Positions 1-8,865 of a stretch of DNA of 64,000 nt are shown one piece after another. The position numbers and the translations under genes are program-made. Location: the NCBI GenBank assembly GCA_965224435.1, contig OZ245048.1, positions 1-64,000 on the forward strand, in the 5' to 3' direction. Numbering within the stretch: position 1 is the first letter of the stretch; every line of letters starts with the position of its first letter. The notes under the pieces are model-generated. The model did no database searches. It was not told the origin of the DNA and saw nothing but the letters and a program-made list of their open reading frames with translations. Source of the DNA: JAJRQY01 sp965224435. Lineage in GTDB: Bacteria; Actinomycetota; Acidimicrobiia; Acidimicrobiales; SZUA-35.

Positions 1-663
1 GAATACCTGCACCATCGAGTGAGCATGGGTGCCCTTTGGCTGCACCCCCATCACATGAGACATGCCAACATTAGAAGAAGCAGCTGCTCCGCCAATGAGC
101 GCACCCCGGGCCGCGGCATTTGCTCCACGGCCAGCCGAGCGCCGAAGACCGAACTCCAAGACCGGCCGACCACGCGACGCCTGAGAAACTCGCGCCGCCT
201 TGGTGGCAATCAAGGTTTCGAAATTCAAGTGATTCAGGAGCGAGGTTTCCAAAATCTGAGCCATCGCTAACGGGCCGGTAACAATGGTGAACGGGGCATT
301 GGCATGCACAATGCGGCCCTCGGGCATGGAGCGCAACGAGAGGCAATCGAACGAGCCGTTGACTCGCAGCCAGGACAAGAAGTCGTCTTCGAAGATGCGG
401 CGACCCGTGCTATCAACCTGGCTGCGAAGAGCCTCGATGTCCGCATCGGTCACATGGGAGGAGTCCATCCAGTCCAACAAGCTGTCCATGCCTGCGGCAA
501 TGCAGAACCCGGCCTGGTGGCTGCCATAGTCGGGGTAACGTCGGAAATAGTGCTCAAACTGGGCTTCTTTTTCGTGCAGGCCCATCCTGAAGTAGATCTG
601 ACTCATGGTCAGCTGGTACTGATCGGTGAAGAGGATTCCGTCGGCCAACGCTCGCCTAGTCAT
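1..663 (-). CDS. pncB: Nicotinate phosphoribosyltransferase, N-terminal part (runs off the window)
   Basis: The first 221 codons of a minus-strand gene whose 3' part lies outside the window. The product should convert nicotinate and PRPP to nicotinate mononucleotide in NAD salvage. What I see is the family's N-terminus: a TDQYQLTM motif at residues 13-20, a YFRMGLHEKEAQFEHYFRR-like segment, and later a GRGANAAARGALIGGAAASS stretch resembling the phosphate-binding region. The ATG at 663 is preceded by an in-frame TAG, which fixes the N-terminus downstream of it. No stop is seen down to base 1, so the gene is incomplete only because of the window edge. Confidence 0.88.
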   Translation of the reverse strand, partial: MTRRALADGILFTDQYQLTMSQIYFRMGLHEKEAQFEHYFRRYPDYGSHQAGFCIAAGMDSLLDWMDSSHVTDADIEALRSQVDSTGRRIFEDDFLSWLRVNGSFDCLSLRSMPEGRIVHANAPFTIVTGPLAMAQILETSLLNHLNFETLIATKAARVSQASRGRPVLEFGLRRSAGRGANAAARGALIGGAAASSNVGMSHVMGVQPKGTHAHSMVQVF

Positions 664-746
664 CCCAAGAGTCTAGTTCGAGACTGGCCCAGACAGCGGA
701 TCCGTCATCTCTTGACAACGGGTCTTGCAATAGGTGATGGCAGTAC

Positions 747-812
747 TGAGTCCGCTAGCTGAAGTGACTGAATCTGCTAGCTGAAATGACTGAATCTGCT
801 AGCTGAAATGAC
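747..812. repeat. Three tandem 22-bp repeats overlapping the 3' end of the M23 peptidase gene
   Basis: Units lie at 747-768, 769-790 and 791-812. The last two are identical and the first differs at three positions. Each unit contains the palindromic GCTAGC. The third unit carries the stop codon and last codons of the M23 peptidase gene, so the other two look like downstream duplications of its 3' end. No coding role is seen in the extra copies. Confidence 0.85.
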
Positions 813-2064
813 TCTGGGCAACCTCAGCAAAGGAGGAAGAAAGGCGCGCTGCTTCCCATACCGATATCTCTTGTGGGGTCGGCATGCGGCCCTCAAAAGC
901 GGCGGTCAAGGCTACGAGTTCGCCTCGTGCCCCTGCGGAATTTCGGGCTTCTTCACCCTGGCTGAAGTACAAGATAATTGTGCCGCGGGTGACCTTGCCG
1001 TCTTCCAACTGGTCCAACCAATAGGCCTTGCCACCCTCATCGGGTGCTCGGTCGAATAGTTCCAAATAGATCTGGTCAAGGAGGGTCTCAAAGCTCTCAC
1101 CGTTGAACCGCAGCCGGTACTCCTCCGAATCAGCGAACAACTCCGACATTTCTTCCAGGGTGAGACTGCGAGCTCCCTGCTCAATCCAATATTGGTAACC
1201 GTCAAAGTCGGGTAAGCGGTTGAACACGGCGAAGTAGAGCCGGTCGATTGCGGCAACCTCGGTGTCAGCATCGACAAACGCAGCCAAGGATGCGAACAGG
1301 CCGTCATTGATCACCGATTGCGCCAGCACCTGTCGCTCGGCTGCGGTGGCTGGGCGGCCGACCAGGGTTGCGTAGACCTGGTTGACCATCACGTCGAACG
1401 ACGAGAACGGGGCGACCAGTGCGTCATCGACATTGATCTGATCCAGTCGAGCCAGTGCGTCATCGACACTCAGCGTTGGATTGAGGTTCCGTCCGTCAGG
1501 GTTCTCGATCTCGAAGTGAAGGTGAGACCCCGAATACTCTGCATTACCCGAGTCGCCCATGTAGGCAACGACCTGGCCAGCAACAACTTCTGCTCCAACT
1601 TCGATGCCGGGAGCGAATGCTTCGTTGTAATTGTTCGCTCCATCGTCAGTGCCAGGAGTGTCGTTGTTGATGTGGATGTACCAGTACTCCCAGCCCTCAG
1701 AATCAGTGATGACCAGCATATTGTTGCCAGTAGATCGCATCCAGGTGACGGTGCCATCGACTGCCGCAATGAGCGGTGTCATCTTCGGTCCCAGCATGTC
1801 GACCCCAACGTGGGAGCGACCGCCAGAGCGGGCAGCACCAAACGTGTCGGACCAGTGCACATCATCCACTGCTGATGCGGCGATGGGCAGGGTGATCGGG
1901 CGGACTTGCTGGGGAGTGAACGAGGCCGTTGGTGCTTCGATGGCCGAAGCCGGGCTCACGGTTGCCATGCTGGCGGCCAGAACGGCAAGAAGGGTAAAGA
2001 CCTTGGCCATGCCAGTAAAGGGGCCGGAAGATGAAATTCGGGTAGAAGATTGACGCTGAGGCAC
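799..2064 (-). CDS. Secreted M23-family (LytM) metallopeptidase with C-terminal DUF4214
   Basis: Predicted exported murein endopeptidase of 421 residues. A GTG start at 2064 has a GGAG sequence about 8 nt upstream; Met19 (base 2010) is an alternative. A hydrophobic signal peptide runs to about residue 41, ending PASA. The M23 zinc motifs are complete: H85-x3-D89 and HLH at residues 181-183, so the enzyme is probably active. Residues about 270-400 hold two copies of a YxxxxxRxPDxxGxxYW-type motif, typical of DUF4214, a module found in cell-surface and S-layer-like proteins. The 3' end lies in a 22-bp tandem repeat. The substrate (peptidoglycan cross-links) is inferred from the family. Confidence 0.85.
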   Translation of the reverse strand: MPQRQSSTRISSSGPFTGMAKVFTLLAVLAASMATVSPASAIEAPTASFTPQQVRPITLPIAASAVDDVHWSDTFGAARSGGRSHVGVDMLGPKMTPLIAAVDGTVTWMRSTGNNMLVITDSEGWEYWYIHINNDTPGTDDGANNYNEAFAPGIEVGAEVVAGQVVAYMGDSGNAEYSGSHLHFEIENPDGRNLNPTLSVDDALARLDQINVDDALVAPFSSFDVMVNQVYATLVGRPATAAERQVLAQSVINDGLFASLAAFVDADTEVAAIDRLYFAVFNRLPDFDGYQYWIEQGARSLTLEEMSELFADSEEYRLRFNGESFETLLDQIYLELFDRAPDEGGKAYWLDQLEDGKVTRGTIILYFSQGEEARNSAGARGELVALTAAFEGRMPTPQEISVWEAARLSSSFAEVAQSHFS

Positions 2065-2277
2065 AGACGGTGCTCCGTGTATTGGAGGTTCAGGAGGGGG
2101 TCGTCACATTATCGTCATATTTGACACCGAACTGTAGTAGGTCATTCGGCCCAGTGATCAATCGCTTGCATTGCCGTGTTGTGACCGGTCACCGGCCCGC
2201 TACCCTTTGTGAGCTGCCGAGAGCCATCTGCTCCGGTTCGCACTTTTCGTATCCACTTTCATCCCCAGAGGATCACC

Positions 2278-2514
2278 ATGTCGATGGTCTGCCAGGTCAC
2301 TGGCCGCAAGCCCAGCTTCGGTAACAACATCTCTCACTCCCACCGCGTGACGAAGCGTCGTTGGAACCCAAACATTCAGCATCAGCGTTTCTGGCTACCA
2401 AGCGAGAAGCGTTGGATCAAGCTGACTGTCAGCGCCAAGGGAATCAAGACCATCAACAAGAAGGGCATCGAGTCAGTTGTTGCTGACATGCGACGCCGAG
2501 GAGTGAAGGTCTGA
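2278..2514 (+). CDS. rpmB: 50S ribosomal protein L28
   Basis: A 78-residue L28, with the diagnostic start MSMVCQVTGRKPSFGNN and the ISHSHRVTKRRWNPNIQ segment. The ATG at 2278 was chosen because it matches the family N-terminus and has an AGAGGA sequence just upstream; an in-frame ORF extends further 5' but has no family match. Only one cysteine is present, so this is the form without a zinc ribbon. It overlaps rpmG by one base (TGATG), indicating translational coupling. Confidence 0.95.
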   Translation: MSMVCQVTGRKPSFGNNISHSHRVTKRRWNPNIQHQRFWLPSEKRWIKLTVSAKGIKTINKKGIESVVADMRRRGVKV

Positions 2515-2681
2515 TGGCCAAGGCAAACAGCAAGCGCCCAATCATCAAGATGCGGTCCAGCGCAGGAACCGGGTTCACCTATGTGACCCGCAAGAACAAG
2601 ACCAACACCCGCGAACGCCTCGAACTCATGAAGTACGACCCTGTCGTACGCAAGCACGTGATCTTCAAGGAAGAACGCTAG
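2514..2681 (+). CDS. rpmG: 50S ribosomal protein L33
   Basis: A 55-residue L33 recognised by its GFTYVTRKNKTNTRERLELM and YDPVVRKHVIFKEER segments. The product contains no cysteine at all, so it is the zinc-independent (C-minus) type. It begins on the last base of the rpmB stop codon and is followed by a strong hairpin terminator, so rpmB-rpmG is a two-gene operon. It is short but fully supported by sequence. Confidence 0.95.
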   Translation: MAKANSKRPIIKMRSSAGTGFTYVTRKNKTNTRERLELMKYDPVVRKHVIFKEER

Positions 2682-2734
2682 AACACGAGAGCACTGGCTG
2701 GTTCGCCCACCGGGTTTATCCCAATAGTTCTACT

Positions 2735-2769
2735 CAATCGCACCTCTCGGGGTGCGATTGATCGTTTTG
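2735..2769 (+). terminator. Rho-independent terminator of rpmB-rpmG
   Basis: A perfect 10-bp stem (CAATCGCACC at 2735-2744 with GGTGCGATTG at 2751-2760) and a 6-nt loop, followed by ATCGTTTTGG. It lies 53 nt after the rpmG stop. Confidence 0.85.
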
Positions 2770-2823
2770 GCTTGTTTGGAACCGTCCCCGGTATTACTCG
2801 TCATCCCTGACTAACGTCACCGT

Positions 2824-3873
2824 ATGCCCTCCCCTGCCCTCCCGTTCCAGTCAGCCGCGTTCCAAGCAACTGATCTGATCGAAGCGTGTGGTGTCGAACC
2901 GGCGGCTCTTTGTCGAGTGATCTTTGAGCAAACAGACCGCACCTGGTTGGCCTGGCTTGCTGGACGTCCGCTCACCATCATCCTCATAGCCGTCTTGGCC
3001 TGGTTGCTGGTTCGGCTCATTCGCCGCCAGATTCCTCGAACAGCCAAGGCATACACCACTGCTCGAGAGGCGGAGGAGGCCCGCTCGGCCCGAAAAGATC
3101 TGTCCGAGGATCAACGTCTGGCGCGATCCTTGCGTTTGGAACGCTCACGCCAGCGGGCCGGGACCCTCAGCGGAGTCGTTGCCTCCATCATGTCTGGCTT
3201 GGTCTGGTTCGTCACTGTCCTGCTGGTCCTCGACCAAGTTGGGGTCAGCCTCGCTCCCCTGCTTGCTGGCGCTGGTGTTGTTGGCATCGCCATTGGCTTT
3301 GGTGCCCAACAGATGGTGAAGGACTACCTGGCTGGCATTTTCATCATCATGGAGGACCAATACGGAGTTGGCGATGTTGTTGATCTTGGTGAAGCCAGCG
3401 GCACCGTTGAACAGGTCAACCTTCGGGTTACGCGACTACGAGATGTCAATGGGATTGTCTGGTATGTGCCAAACGGTGAGATTCGACGCGTTGGAAATAC
3501 GTCCAAACTCTGGTCAACGGCTCTCTTGGATATTGATGTGAGCTATGACACTGACCTTGACAAGGCCGGTGCCATCTTGCAAAGGGTCGCCAGCGATCTG
3601 CGGGCCGAAGACAACGACAAGCTCACCATGATCGCCGAACCAGAGTTTGTTGGGGTACAAAGCTTTGGTGCTGATGGGGTCACCCTGCGGCTCATGGCCA
3701 AAACGGAGCCCTCAGAGCAGTGGGCGGTTGCCCGCGAACTGCGACGCCGCATCAAGGTTGCCTTCGACAGCGAAGGCATTGATATCCCCTTCCCCCAGCG
3801 AACTGTCTGGCTTCGATCAGTCGAGCCAGACGCGAACACCGGAGAACCCCTCAGCGATCCAATGTCTGAATGA
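2824..3873 (+). CDS. MscS-family mechanosensitive ion channel
   Basis: A 349-residue membrane protein. One hydrophobic helix lies at about residues 47-66 and two more at about 115-160, followed by the MscS pore-like segment GVVGIAIGFGAQQMVKDYL and the beta domain with IMEDQYGVGDVV and a VWYVPNGEI motif. The C-terminal cytosolic domain ends in a disordered acidic tail. The family opens on membrane tension to release solutes during hypo-osmotic shock. The gene stands alone. No clear ribosome binding site is visible upstream of the ATG, so the start is moderately certain. Confidence 0.9.
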   Translation: MPSPALPFQSAAFQATDLIEACGVEPAALCRVIFEQTDRTWLAWLAGRPLTIILIAVLAWLLVRLIRRQIPRTAKAYTTAREAEEARSARKDLSEDQRLARSLRLERSRQRAGTLSGVVASIMSGLVWFVTVLLVLDQVGVSLAPLLAGAGVVGIAIGFGAQQMVKDYLAGIFIIMEDQYGVGDVVDLGEASGTVEQVNLRVTRLRDVNGIVWYVPNGEIRRVGNTSKLWSTALLDIDVSYDTDLDKAGAILQRVASDLRAEDNDKLTMIAEPEFVGVQSFGADGVTLRLMAKTEPSEQWAVARELRRRIKVAFDSEGIDIPFPQRTVWLRSVEPDANTGEPLSDPMSE

Positions 3874-3928
3874 ATCCCATTTCTTGCCCGTCCGCCAACC
3901 AACCCTCAAGAGGTGGGAAACTGGCCGG

Positions 3929-4669
3929 ATGTCCACTTCGAACTCATTGGACCACCTTCACCTACTGCGAGTCGAACTTGCTCGACTGGCCGAGGTAAAG
4001 GCGGAACATCTCAAGGATCCGATTCCTCACATCGAAGGCTGGACGGTGCATTCCACCGTTGGCCATACTGGCTGGGTAGCTCGCTACGTCACGCAAGCCT
4101 TGGCCTCAGAGCCTGACTCTCCACCGTCACGTTCGGCCATTCCCGAGCCGCCACCAGGCGAAGAAGTCCTTGCCTGGTTCGACGAATCCCAACGGGGACT
4201 GATGGAGGCCGTTGAAGGCGCCGACCCGGACAAGCTTCGCCCAACACTGATCGGTCCTCAACCAGCCAGTTGGTGGACACGCCGTCTGGCACACGAAGCC
4301 TCCATGCATCGCTGGGACGCCTACTCCGCTTTCGGCAGTCCCGCGCCAATTGATGGGCCCTTGGCTCGCGACGGGGTCGAAGAACTTCTCACCGTCTTTG
4401 TGCAGAACCGGATGGATTTCTCCATCCTGGCCGGAACAGGCGAGGTTCTTCATCTCCACGCCACCGATATCGACGATGGCGAATGGATGCTGAATCTCGA
4501 GGCACAAACCGTTTCTTGGGAACACGGTCATGGCAAGGGTGACGCAGCAGCAAGAGGCCCGGTTTCGGACCTCTTGCTCATGCTTTGGAGTCGTATTCCG
4601 CCGAGTCGACTCGAAGTTTTTGGTGATATCGAAATCTTGACCCGGTGGCAAGAAGCCGCCAACTTCTAG
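3929..4669 (+). CDS. Maleylpyruvate isomerase family, mycothiol-dependent enzyme
   Basis: A 246-residue protein of the DinB-like maleylpyruvate isomerase/mycothiol transferase fold. The conserved core HSTVGHTGWVARYV and HEASMHRWDAYSA gives the expected metal-ligand histidines. A longer in-frame ORF begins at 3647 inside the MscS gene, but the family match starts at MSTSNSL (ATG 3929). The true substrate is unknown; members use mycothiol as thiol cofactor, consistent with an actinomycete. It lies just downstream of the mscS-like gene on the same strand but with no clear functional link. Confidence 0.8.
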   Translation: MSTSNSLDHLHLLRVELARLAEVKAEHLKDPIPHIEGWTVHSTVGHTGWVARYVTQALASEPDSPPSRSAIPEPPPGEEVLAWFDESQRGLMEAVEGADPDKLRPTLIGPQPASWWTRRLAHEASMHRWDAYSAFGSPAPIDGPLARDGVEELLTVFVQNRMDFSILAGTGEVLHLHATDIDDGEWMLNLEAQTVSWEHGHGKGDAAARGPVSDLLLMLWSRIPPSRLEVFGDIEILTRWQEAANF

Positions 4670-4715
4670 TTGGGCGGCCGCCAGGCCAGGTCAATCCAAT
4701 CCGTGCTCGGTACTG

Positions 4716-5600
4716 CTAGGCCGTAATGCTGATGACCGGAAGCAACGGCTCTTCAGGAATGTCGTACTCGGCGTCCCAACGAGCGAGCCGGTCCTTCCAA
4801 TCGGAGTGCGCCCCGACCGAGTCGGAATATTGGGCCTGACGCTTAGCTACTCGACCAGCGGGCTCGGCCCGTTCGTCGGTGCTGTACTGGGCTTCGATGC
4901 CAAGCTTGAGATTTCGTAGAGCTTCTGAGCGAAGCTGGCTAATGCGGGATTCGGTTACGTCGAGGAACTCGGCCAGGTCTTGTGAGGACTTGCCTTCGAG
5001 GAAGTAGCCGATGACAACAAGGCGCTGACGCTCAGGAAGAAGCTGGACGGCGTCACGCAAGTAGTTGTGAAGCTCACGATTCTCCAGAGCCTCACTAGGC
5101 TCGATTGCCGATCGGTCAGTCAAGATGTCGACCAAGGACAGCTCTTCATCACCATCAACGCTGGTTTCGTGATCCAGAGCAAGAACAACCGATCGGAAGA
5201 GACGGTCCTGCAGCTTGCCAAGCTCATCAATAGAAACATTGAGCTGCTTAGCCATCTCGGGCAGGCTTGGAACCCGGCCTAGTTCCGATGCCAGCTGTTG
5301 CTCGGCGGCTTCGAGGCGGCGGGCAAGAAGACGAACCGAGCGTGGGGCCCAGTCAGCGGCCCGAACGGTGTCAAGGATGGCACCCCGGATTCGCTGAGCA
5401 GCGAAGCGTTCGAATGGAACACCTCGAGTTTCGTCATAGCGGCGAGAAGCTTCGACCAGACCAAGAGCTCCGGCACGTGCCAGCTCTTCGCGATCGACAT
5501 GGCGTGGAAAGTGCACCGCAACTTGGAAGACCACATGCTTCACCAGGGGGAGGTGAGCCTCGATCCGTGCGTTGACTTCTTTGCTGTTCTTCTCGCCCAT
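4716..5600 (-). CDS. FliA/WhiG-type (group 3) RNA polymerase sigma factor
   Basis: A sigma-70 family protein with region 2 (LVKHVVFQVAVHF through GALGLVEASRRYDETRGVPF), region 3 and region 4 with a helix-turn-helix (SSQDLAEFLDVTESRISQ). I chose ATG 5600 (MGEKNSKEV) because AAGGGTG lies about 9 nt upstream; in-frame starts at 5630 and 5723 exist but lack one. The length, 294 residues, exceeds FliA (about 240) because of a roughly 60-residue C-terminal tail of unknown role. No flagellar genes are visible nearby, so a developmental or stress role is equally possible. Confidence 0.85.
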   Translation of the reverse strand: MGEKNSKEVNARIEAHLPLVKHVVFQVAVHFPRHVDREELARAGALGLVEASRRYDETRGVPFERFAAQRIRGAILDTVRAADWAPRSVRLLARRLEAAEQQLASELGRVPSLPEMAKQLNVSIDELGKLQDRLFRSVVLALDHETSVDGDEELSLVDILTDRSAIEPSEALENRELHNYLRDAVQLLPERQRLVVIGYFLEGKSSQDLAEFLDVTESRISQLRSEALRNLKLGIEAQYSTDERAEPAGRVAKRQAQYSDSVGAHSDWKDRLARWDAEYDIPEEPLLPVISITA

Positions 5601-5851
5601 TTGATTGTTCACCCTTTTGTTGTTCTCCATCACGACAAGGGTTCTCGACACGATTGGTGAAAAACTTGAGCAAAAATCCAAAACAATTCCGACGTGTTCT
5701 TGATCGACCACTCTGGGTGGCAACTTGAGAAAAAGATTCTACCCTCCGTGGCCTTTTGGTCAGAAAGCGGCCCAAACAGCCGGCAAGACACCAGAACTGA
5801 CTGGTGAGACAATGGGCTGAGATTCTTGGTAACTACGCATTTTTGCGCCGT

Positions 5852-6821
5852 CTAGGACGAGCCAAAGGTGGCTGGCTTGATGCCACGTCGATGAAGCTCA
5901 CGCAAGAAAACAGTCACATCTTCGATCTCGCTCAGGCCATAACAGCCAGTCGGGAGCTCCCCCCGACACACAGCAAGCGCCATCACAGCCGCCACTGTGC
6001 CCGCAGCAACGGAAGGGTGGTCCATCACTCCATACACCCGGGTTACATAGGCCCCGCCCAGATGCCCTCGAACTTCTACCCGGACCGCTCCCGGACCGCC
6101 GTCGCTGTGGGGTGGGCGAAGCATGGGAAGGCGAGACGTGAATCGGTCTCGCCTGGTCGCAGAAACCGAGCAGAAATTCGCTTGGCTTGGGGATAGCGGC
6201 GTTGCAACAAGGCCGGCGTTGGAAGTGCTCCCCGATAGCAGTCACGAGCCCCAATCACCCCAGGGAACCAGACCAGGTCGCGCCCACTGCCTCCGCTGCG
6301 AGTCGTCCATTCCCCCTCAACCCAGTCTCGGCCGTCAGACTTGAGCGCCAGGTGATGCTGCCGGGCACATGCTGGACCTCCGGTCCCCGCCTTGGAGACC
6401 ACTATCTCGGTCACAGTGTCCAAGGAGTCACCGCAAATCTTGCAAGCAAACAGGTCAATCCAGGCGCAAACCCCGCTCCGACCAATACTGTTCGCCCCGC
6501 CTCTCGGGCCACATCGCCAAGAGCCAGCAGCCCATCAACGTCCTGTGGTGCATCGCTCATTGAAATGACGCTGGTTCCAGCGCGCAGCAGCCGAGCGGCC
6601 TGTTCAACATGATGGCCTGCTGGTGTCGCCAGGATTACCACGGTCGCGTCGGCAAGAACCCCAGAAGAGGGCTGCACGTTTGTTGCAAGGTCCGACAGCA
6701 CTTCTCGTTGACGTCCCTGGTCAGAATCATGAGCGAGAACTTCAATCTGTGGTTGATCGCCGAGCTGGCGGACCGCATGGGCTCCGCTGGCCCCGAGGCC
6801 GAGAATACCGATCGCCGTCAT
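5852..6821 (-). pseudogene. Saccharopine-dehydrogenase-like oxidoreductase, broken by two single-base frameshifts
   Basis: Three minus-strand frames together form one protein. The first (from ATG 6821) has a Rossmann motif GILGLGASGAHAV and ends after GAGFAPGLTCLLARF. The second resumes with DTVTEIVVSKAGTGGPACAR. The third carries TRRDRFTSRLPMLRPP to the stop at 5852. Adding one base near 6431 (a CC run on the plus strand) and one near 6166 restores a continuous frame with sensible residues at both joints. Either the gene is decaying or both positions are base-calling errors in short homopolymers. The likely intact product is an NAD(P)-dependent oxidoreductase of unknown substrate. Confidence 0.75.
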
Positions 6822-7178
6822 CCCCGTAGTTCTACCCTGCGCTCGTTGTGCCTGATGATCACTCGGCTCAGCGAAGGTCAAGTTCAGAGACCTCGCGCCA
6901 TCCCTCAGTCTTGGGTGGAACTCCACCCGTTCCGCGGACTCGTAGGAATGCCGCAACCATTCCAGCCATCGAAAGTGCTGCGGCTACTCGCCGGACCAGG
7001 GTGATCATGGATTCAGACTAGCTTCGCTTGGGCCGTCAGCGAAATCAGCCTCCCGTCGGTAGTGAAGAGTCTGCGTCCCTATCCCAGGCCAAGCACAGTG
7101 CTGACAGCCACCAGGTCCAGCACCGTGACCTGCGGTTTGGGGATCGGCACCATCCAAGACCCCTGCGGGTTCCGGAGG

Positions 7179-7238
7179 CATCCCAAAAACCAAGAAGTTC
7201 GGCCGAAGCACCTCTAAAACCCAGAAGTTCGGCCGAAG
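7179..7238. repeat. Tandem 30-bp repeat carrying TTCGGCCGAA palindromes, in a gene-free stretch
   Basis: Two adjacent units, 7179-7208 and 7209-7238, agree at about 26 of 30 positions, with a 16-bp identical core (agaagttcggccgaag). Each core contains the perfect palindrome TTCGGCCGAA, spaced 30 bp apart, so both would face the same side of the helix. The unit keeps reading frame (10 codons), but no gene is supported. The rest of 6822-7288 holds nothing else I can name except the terminator at 7252-7286. Confidence 0.7.
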
Positions 7239-7251
7239 GCCGATACTTCAA

Positions 7252-7286
7252 GAAACTCCCAAGGCCCCTGCGGGGCCGACGAGTTT
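7252..7286 (-). terminator. Terminator-like hairpin downstream of tRNA-Ile
   Basis: Nested inverted repeats: an outer GAAACTC/GAGTTTC pair and an inner GGCCCC/GGGGCC pair around a TGC loop. It starts two bases beyond the tRNA 3' end in its direction of transcription. A T-tract is weak, so termination or 3' processing is inferred. Confidence 0.6.
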
Positions 7287-7288
7287 CC

Positions 7289-7363
<75 letters not shown>

Positions 7364-7404
7364 GGGAACGAGACCCATACGTTAGCGGCTGAGTTGTGGG
7401 CCAG

Positions 7405-8826
7405 CTACCTAGATTTGACTGCTGATTTCTTGGAAGGAAGACGAACCGTCTCCTCCTCTAGGACTGTGACCCGAATGCCACCAACTAGATCGGAGATCAG
7501 GTTGAACACAACGCTAAGCAAGACGCTCAGAATCGTGGAAGCCACCGTCAAGATGCCGGCGATAATCACGCCAGCTCGGAACAAGACATCGGCATTGATC
7601 TGATAGGTCTCGTAGTCGCCTAAGGCGATGATGAAGTCTTCAATGTTCTCGACCATGCCGCTAGCTTCCAGCGTTTTCCAGACAAGAACACTGGCGAGCA
7701 AGAAGGCCGTGTACAGGGCCAAGTGGAACAAGACGCTGAAGGTGAGAACTGACCAGGGGTCGATATGGCGAATTACTCGACGAGTCTTCTTGGCCCGAAT
7801 CCGTTTGGGCCGGTAGCCAGCCTTGGTCGGTGCGATCCCGACCGGGGCGGGAGCAGGCTTTGCTTCCAGAAGTGCTTCACCGGAGCCTTCACTTCCATCA
7901 AGGGACACGAGATCGCCCTGATCAAGCTCGACTGCTTGGGTCTGTAAGTCACGGTTGTCCAACTTCGCAGCGACGCGTTCTGAACCGCCAACGTCTGGCA
8001 CTTCAGGGAAGGCACTCGCTGTTTCTTGTGGATCGAATCCCTTCTCAAAGATGCCGGGACCGAACCCGTCGGCGTTTACATCACCACGAACAACCTTCTC
8101 ATTGTCGTCGTCAGTCGCAACGATTGCCTCGTCAACAAGTTCATCTTCATCAATGAGGTCGGTGTCTACGAACTCGTCCTGCTCGTCCGCCTCGACCAGA
8201 TCCTCAGCTTCGGTCAGATCGTCGGAGTCTTCATCATCTGAATCTTCCTCCGCGTCGTCGTCCAGGATGTCATCGAGCAACACACCAGAGCTGGTGTTTT
8301 CGCGGTCACCAAAGAGACTCTTGGGGTCTTCGTCGTCCAGGCCATCGTTCTTGTCTGCGTCGAAGAGCACAAAGCCGGTGCTGCTATCAGGATCGTCGTC
8401 GTCGAGATCCGCTAGATCGAGAAATTCTTCATCGACATCATCACTGTCTTCAACGTCTTGGGAGCCCTCGTCGGCAGGCTCGAGCACGTCGTCAGAAGCG
8501 TCGGATTCGTCAGAGTCTGTCGCCTCATCATGAGCAGCGTCTGAAGATGGGTCACCCAGAATGGCGGCGGCAATATCGCTCGCTACCGGGTCACCAGCCT
8601 CCACGGGGATCACATCACCCAGAATGACTACACCTTGGCGGGCACTAGCTGCTTGCCCGTCCCCACCCGAGTCAGATCCCGATGCTTCGTCAAGGGCAGC
8701 ACCATCATCGGACGAGGCATCCCCCTTGTCAGCACGAATGGTTGACAGTGGTTCAAAACCCAGTGCTTCCACCAGGTCATCATCAATTACCGCCGAATCT
8801 CTCGACGAGGCTTTGTCCCCAGGCAT
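7405..8826 (-). CDS. DUF3566 membrane protein with a very long acidic N-terminal region
   Basis: 473 residues. The C-terminal 150 hold the DUF3566 domain: a basic stretch RPKRIRAKKTRRVIRHIDPW followed by two transmembrane helices (about residues 350-375 and 410-445) and a VTVLEEE tail. In actinobacteria this gene sits next to gyrA, as here; its function is unknown. Roughly residues 1-300 are a low-complexity Asp/Glu/Ser-rich segment, much longer than in the mycobacterial counterpart as I recall it. The acidic repeats create long spurious frames on the opposite strand. Confidence 0.85.
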   Translation of the reverse strand: MPGDKASSRDSAVIDDDLVEALGFEPLSTIRADKGDASSDDGAALDEASGSDSGGDGQAASARQGVVILGDVIPVEAGDPVASDIAAAILGDPSSDAAHDEATDSDESDASDDVLEPADEGSQDVEDSDDVDEEFLDLADLDDDDPDSSTGFVLFDADKNDGLDDEDPKSLFGDRENTSSGVLLDDILDDDAEEDSDDEDSDDLTEAEDLVEADEQDEFVDTDLIDEDELVDEAIVATDDDNEKVVRGDVNADGFGPGIFEKGFDPQETASAFPEVPDVGGSERVAAKLDNRDLQTQAVELDQGDLVSLDGSEGSGEALLEAKPAPAPVGIAPTKAGYRPKRIRAKKTRRVIRHIDPWSVLTFSVLFHLALYTAFLLASVLVWKTLEASGMVENIEDFIIALGDYETYQINADVLFRAGVIIAGILTVASTILSVLLSVVFNLISDLVGGIRVTVLEEETVRLPSKKSAVKSR

Positions 8827-8865
8827 AAGCCAGTGAGTGTACGCCGGGATCGGCCCAGAGACAGG

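Noticed and set aside
747..812. Possible CRISPR array
   Set aside because: The three 22-bp units are directly adjacent with no spacers.
7955..8533. 192-codon Ser-rich ORF opposite the DUF3566 gene
   Set aside because: Mirror image of the Asp/Glu codons of the acidic region; poly-Ser/Arg pattern is an artefact of antisense reading.
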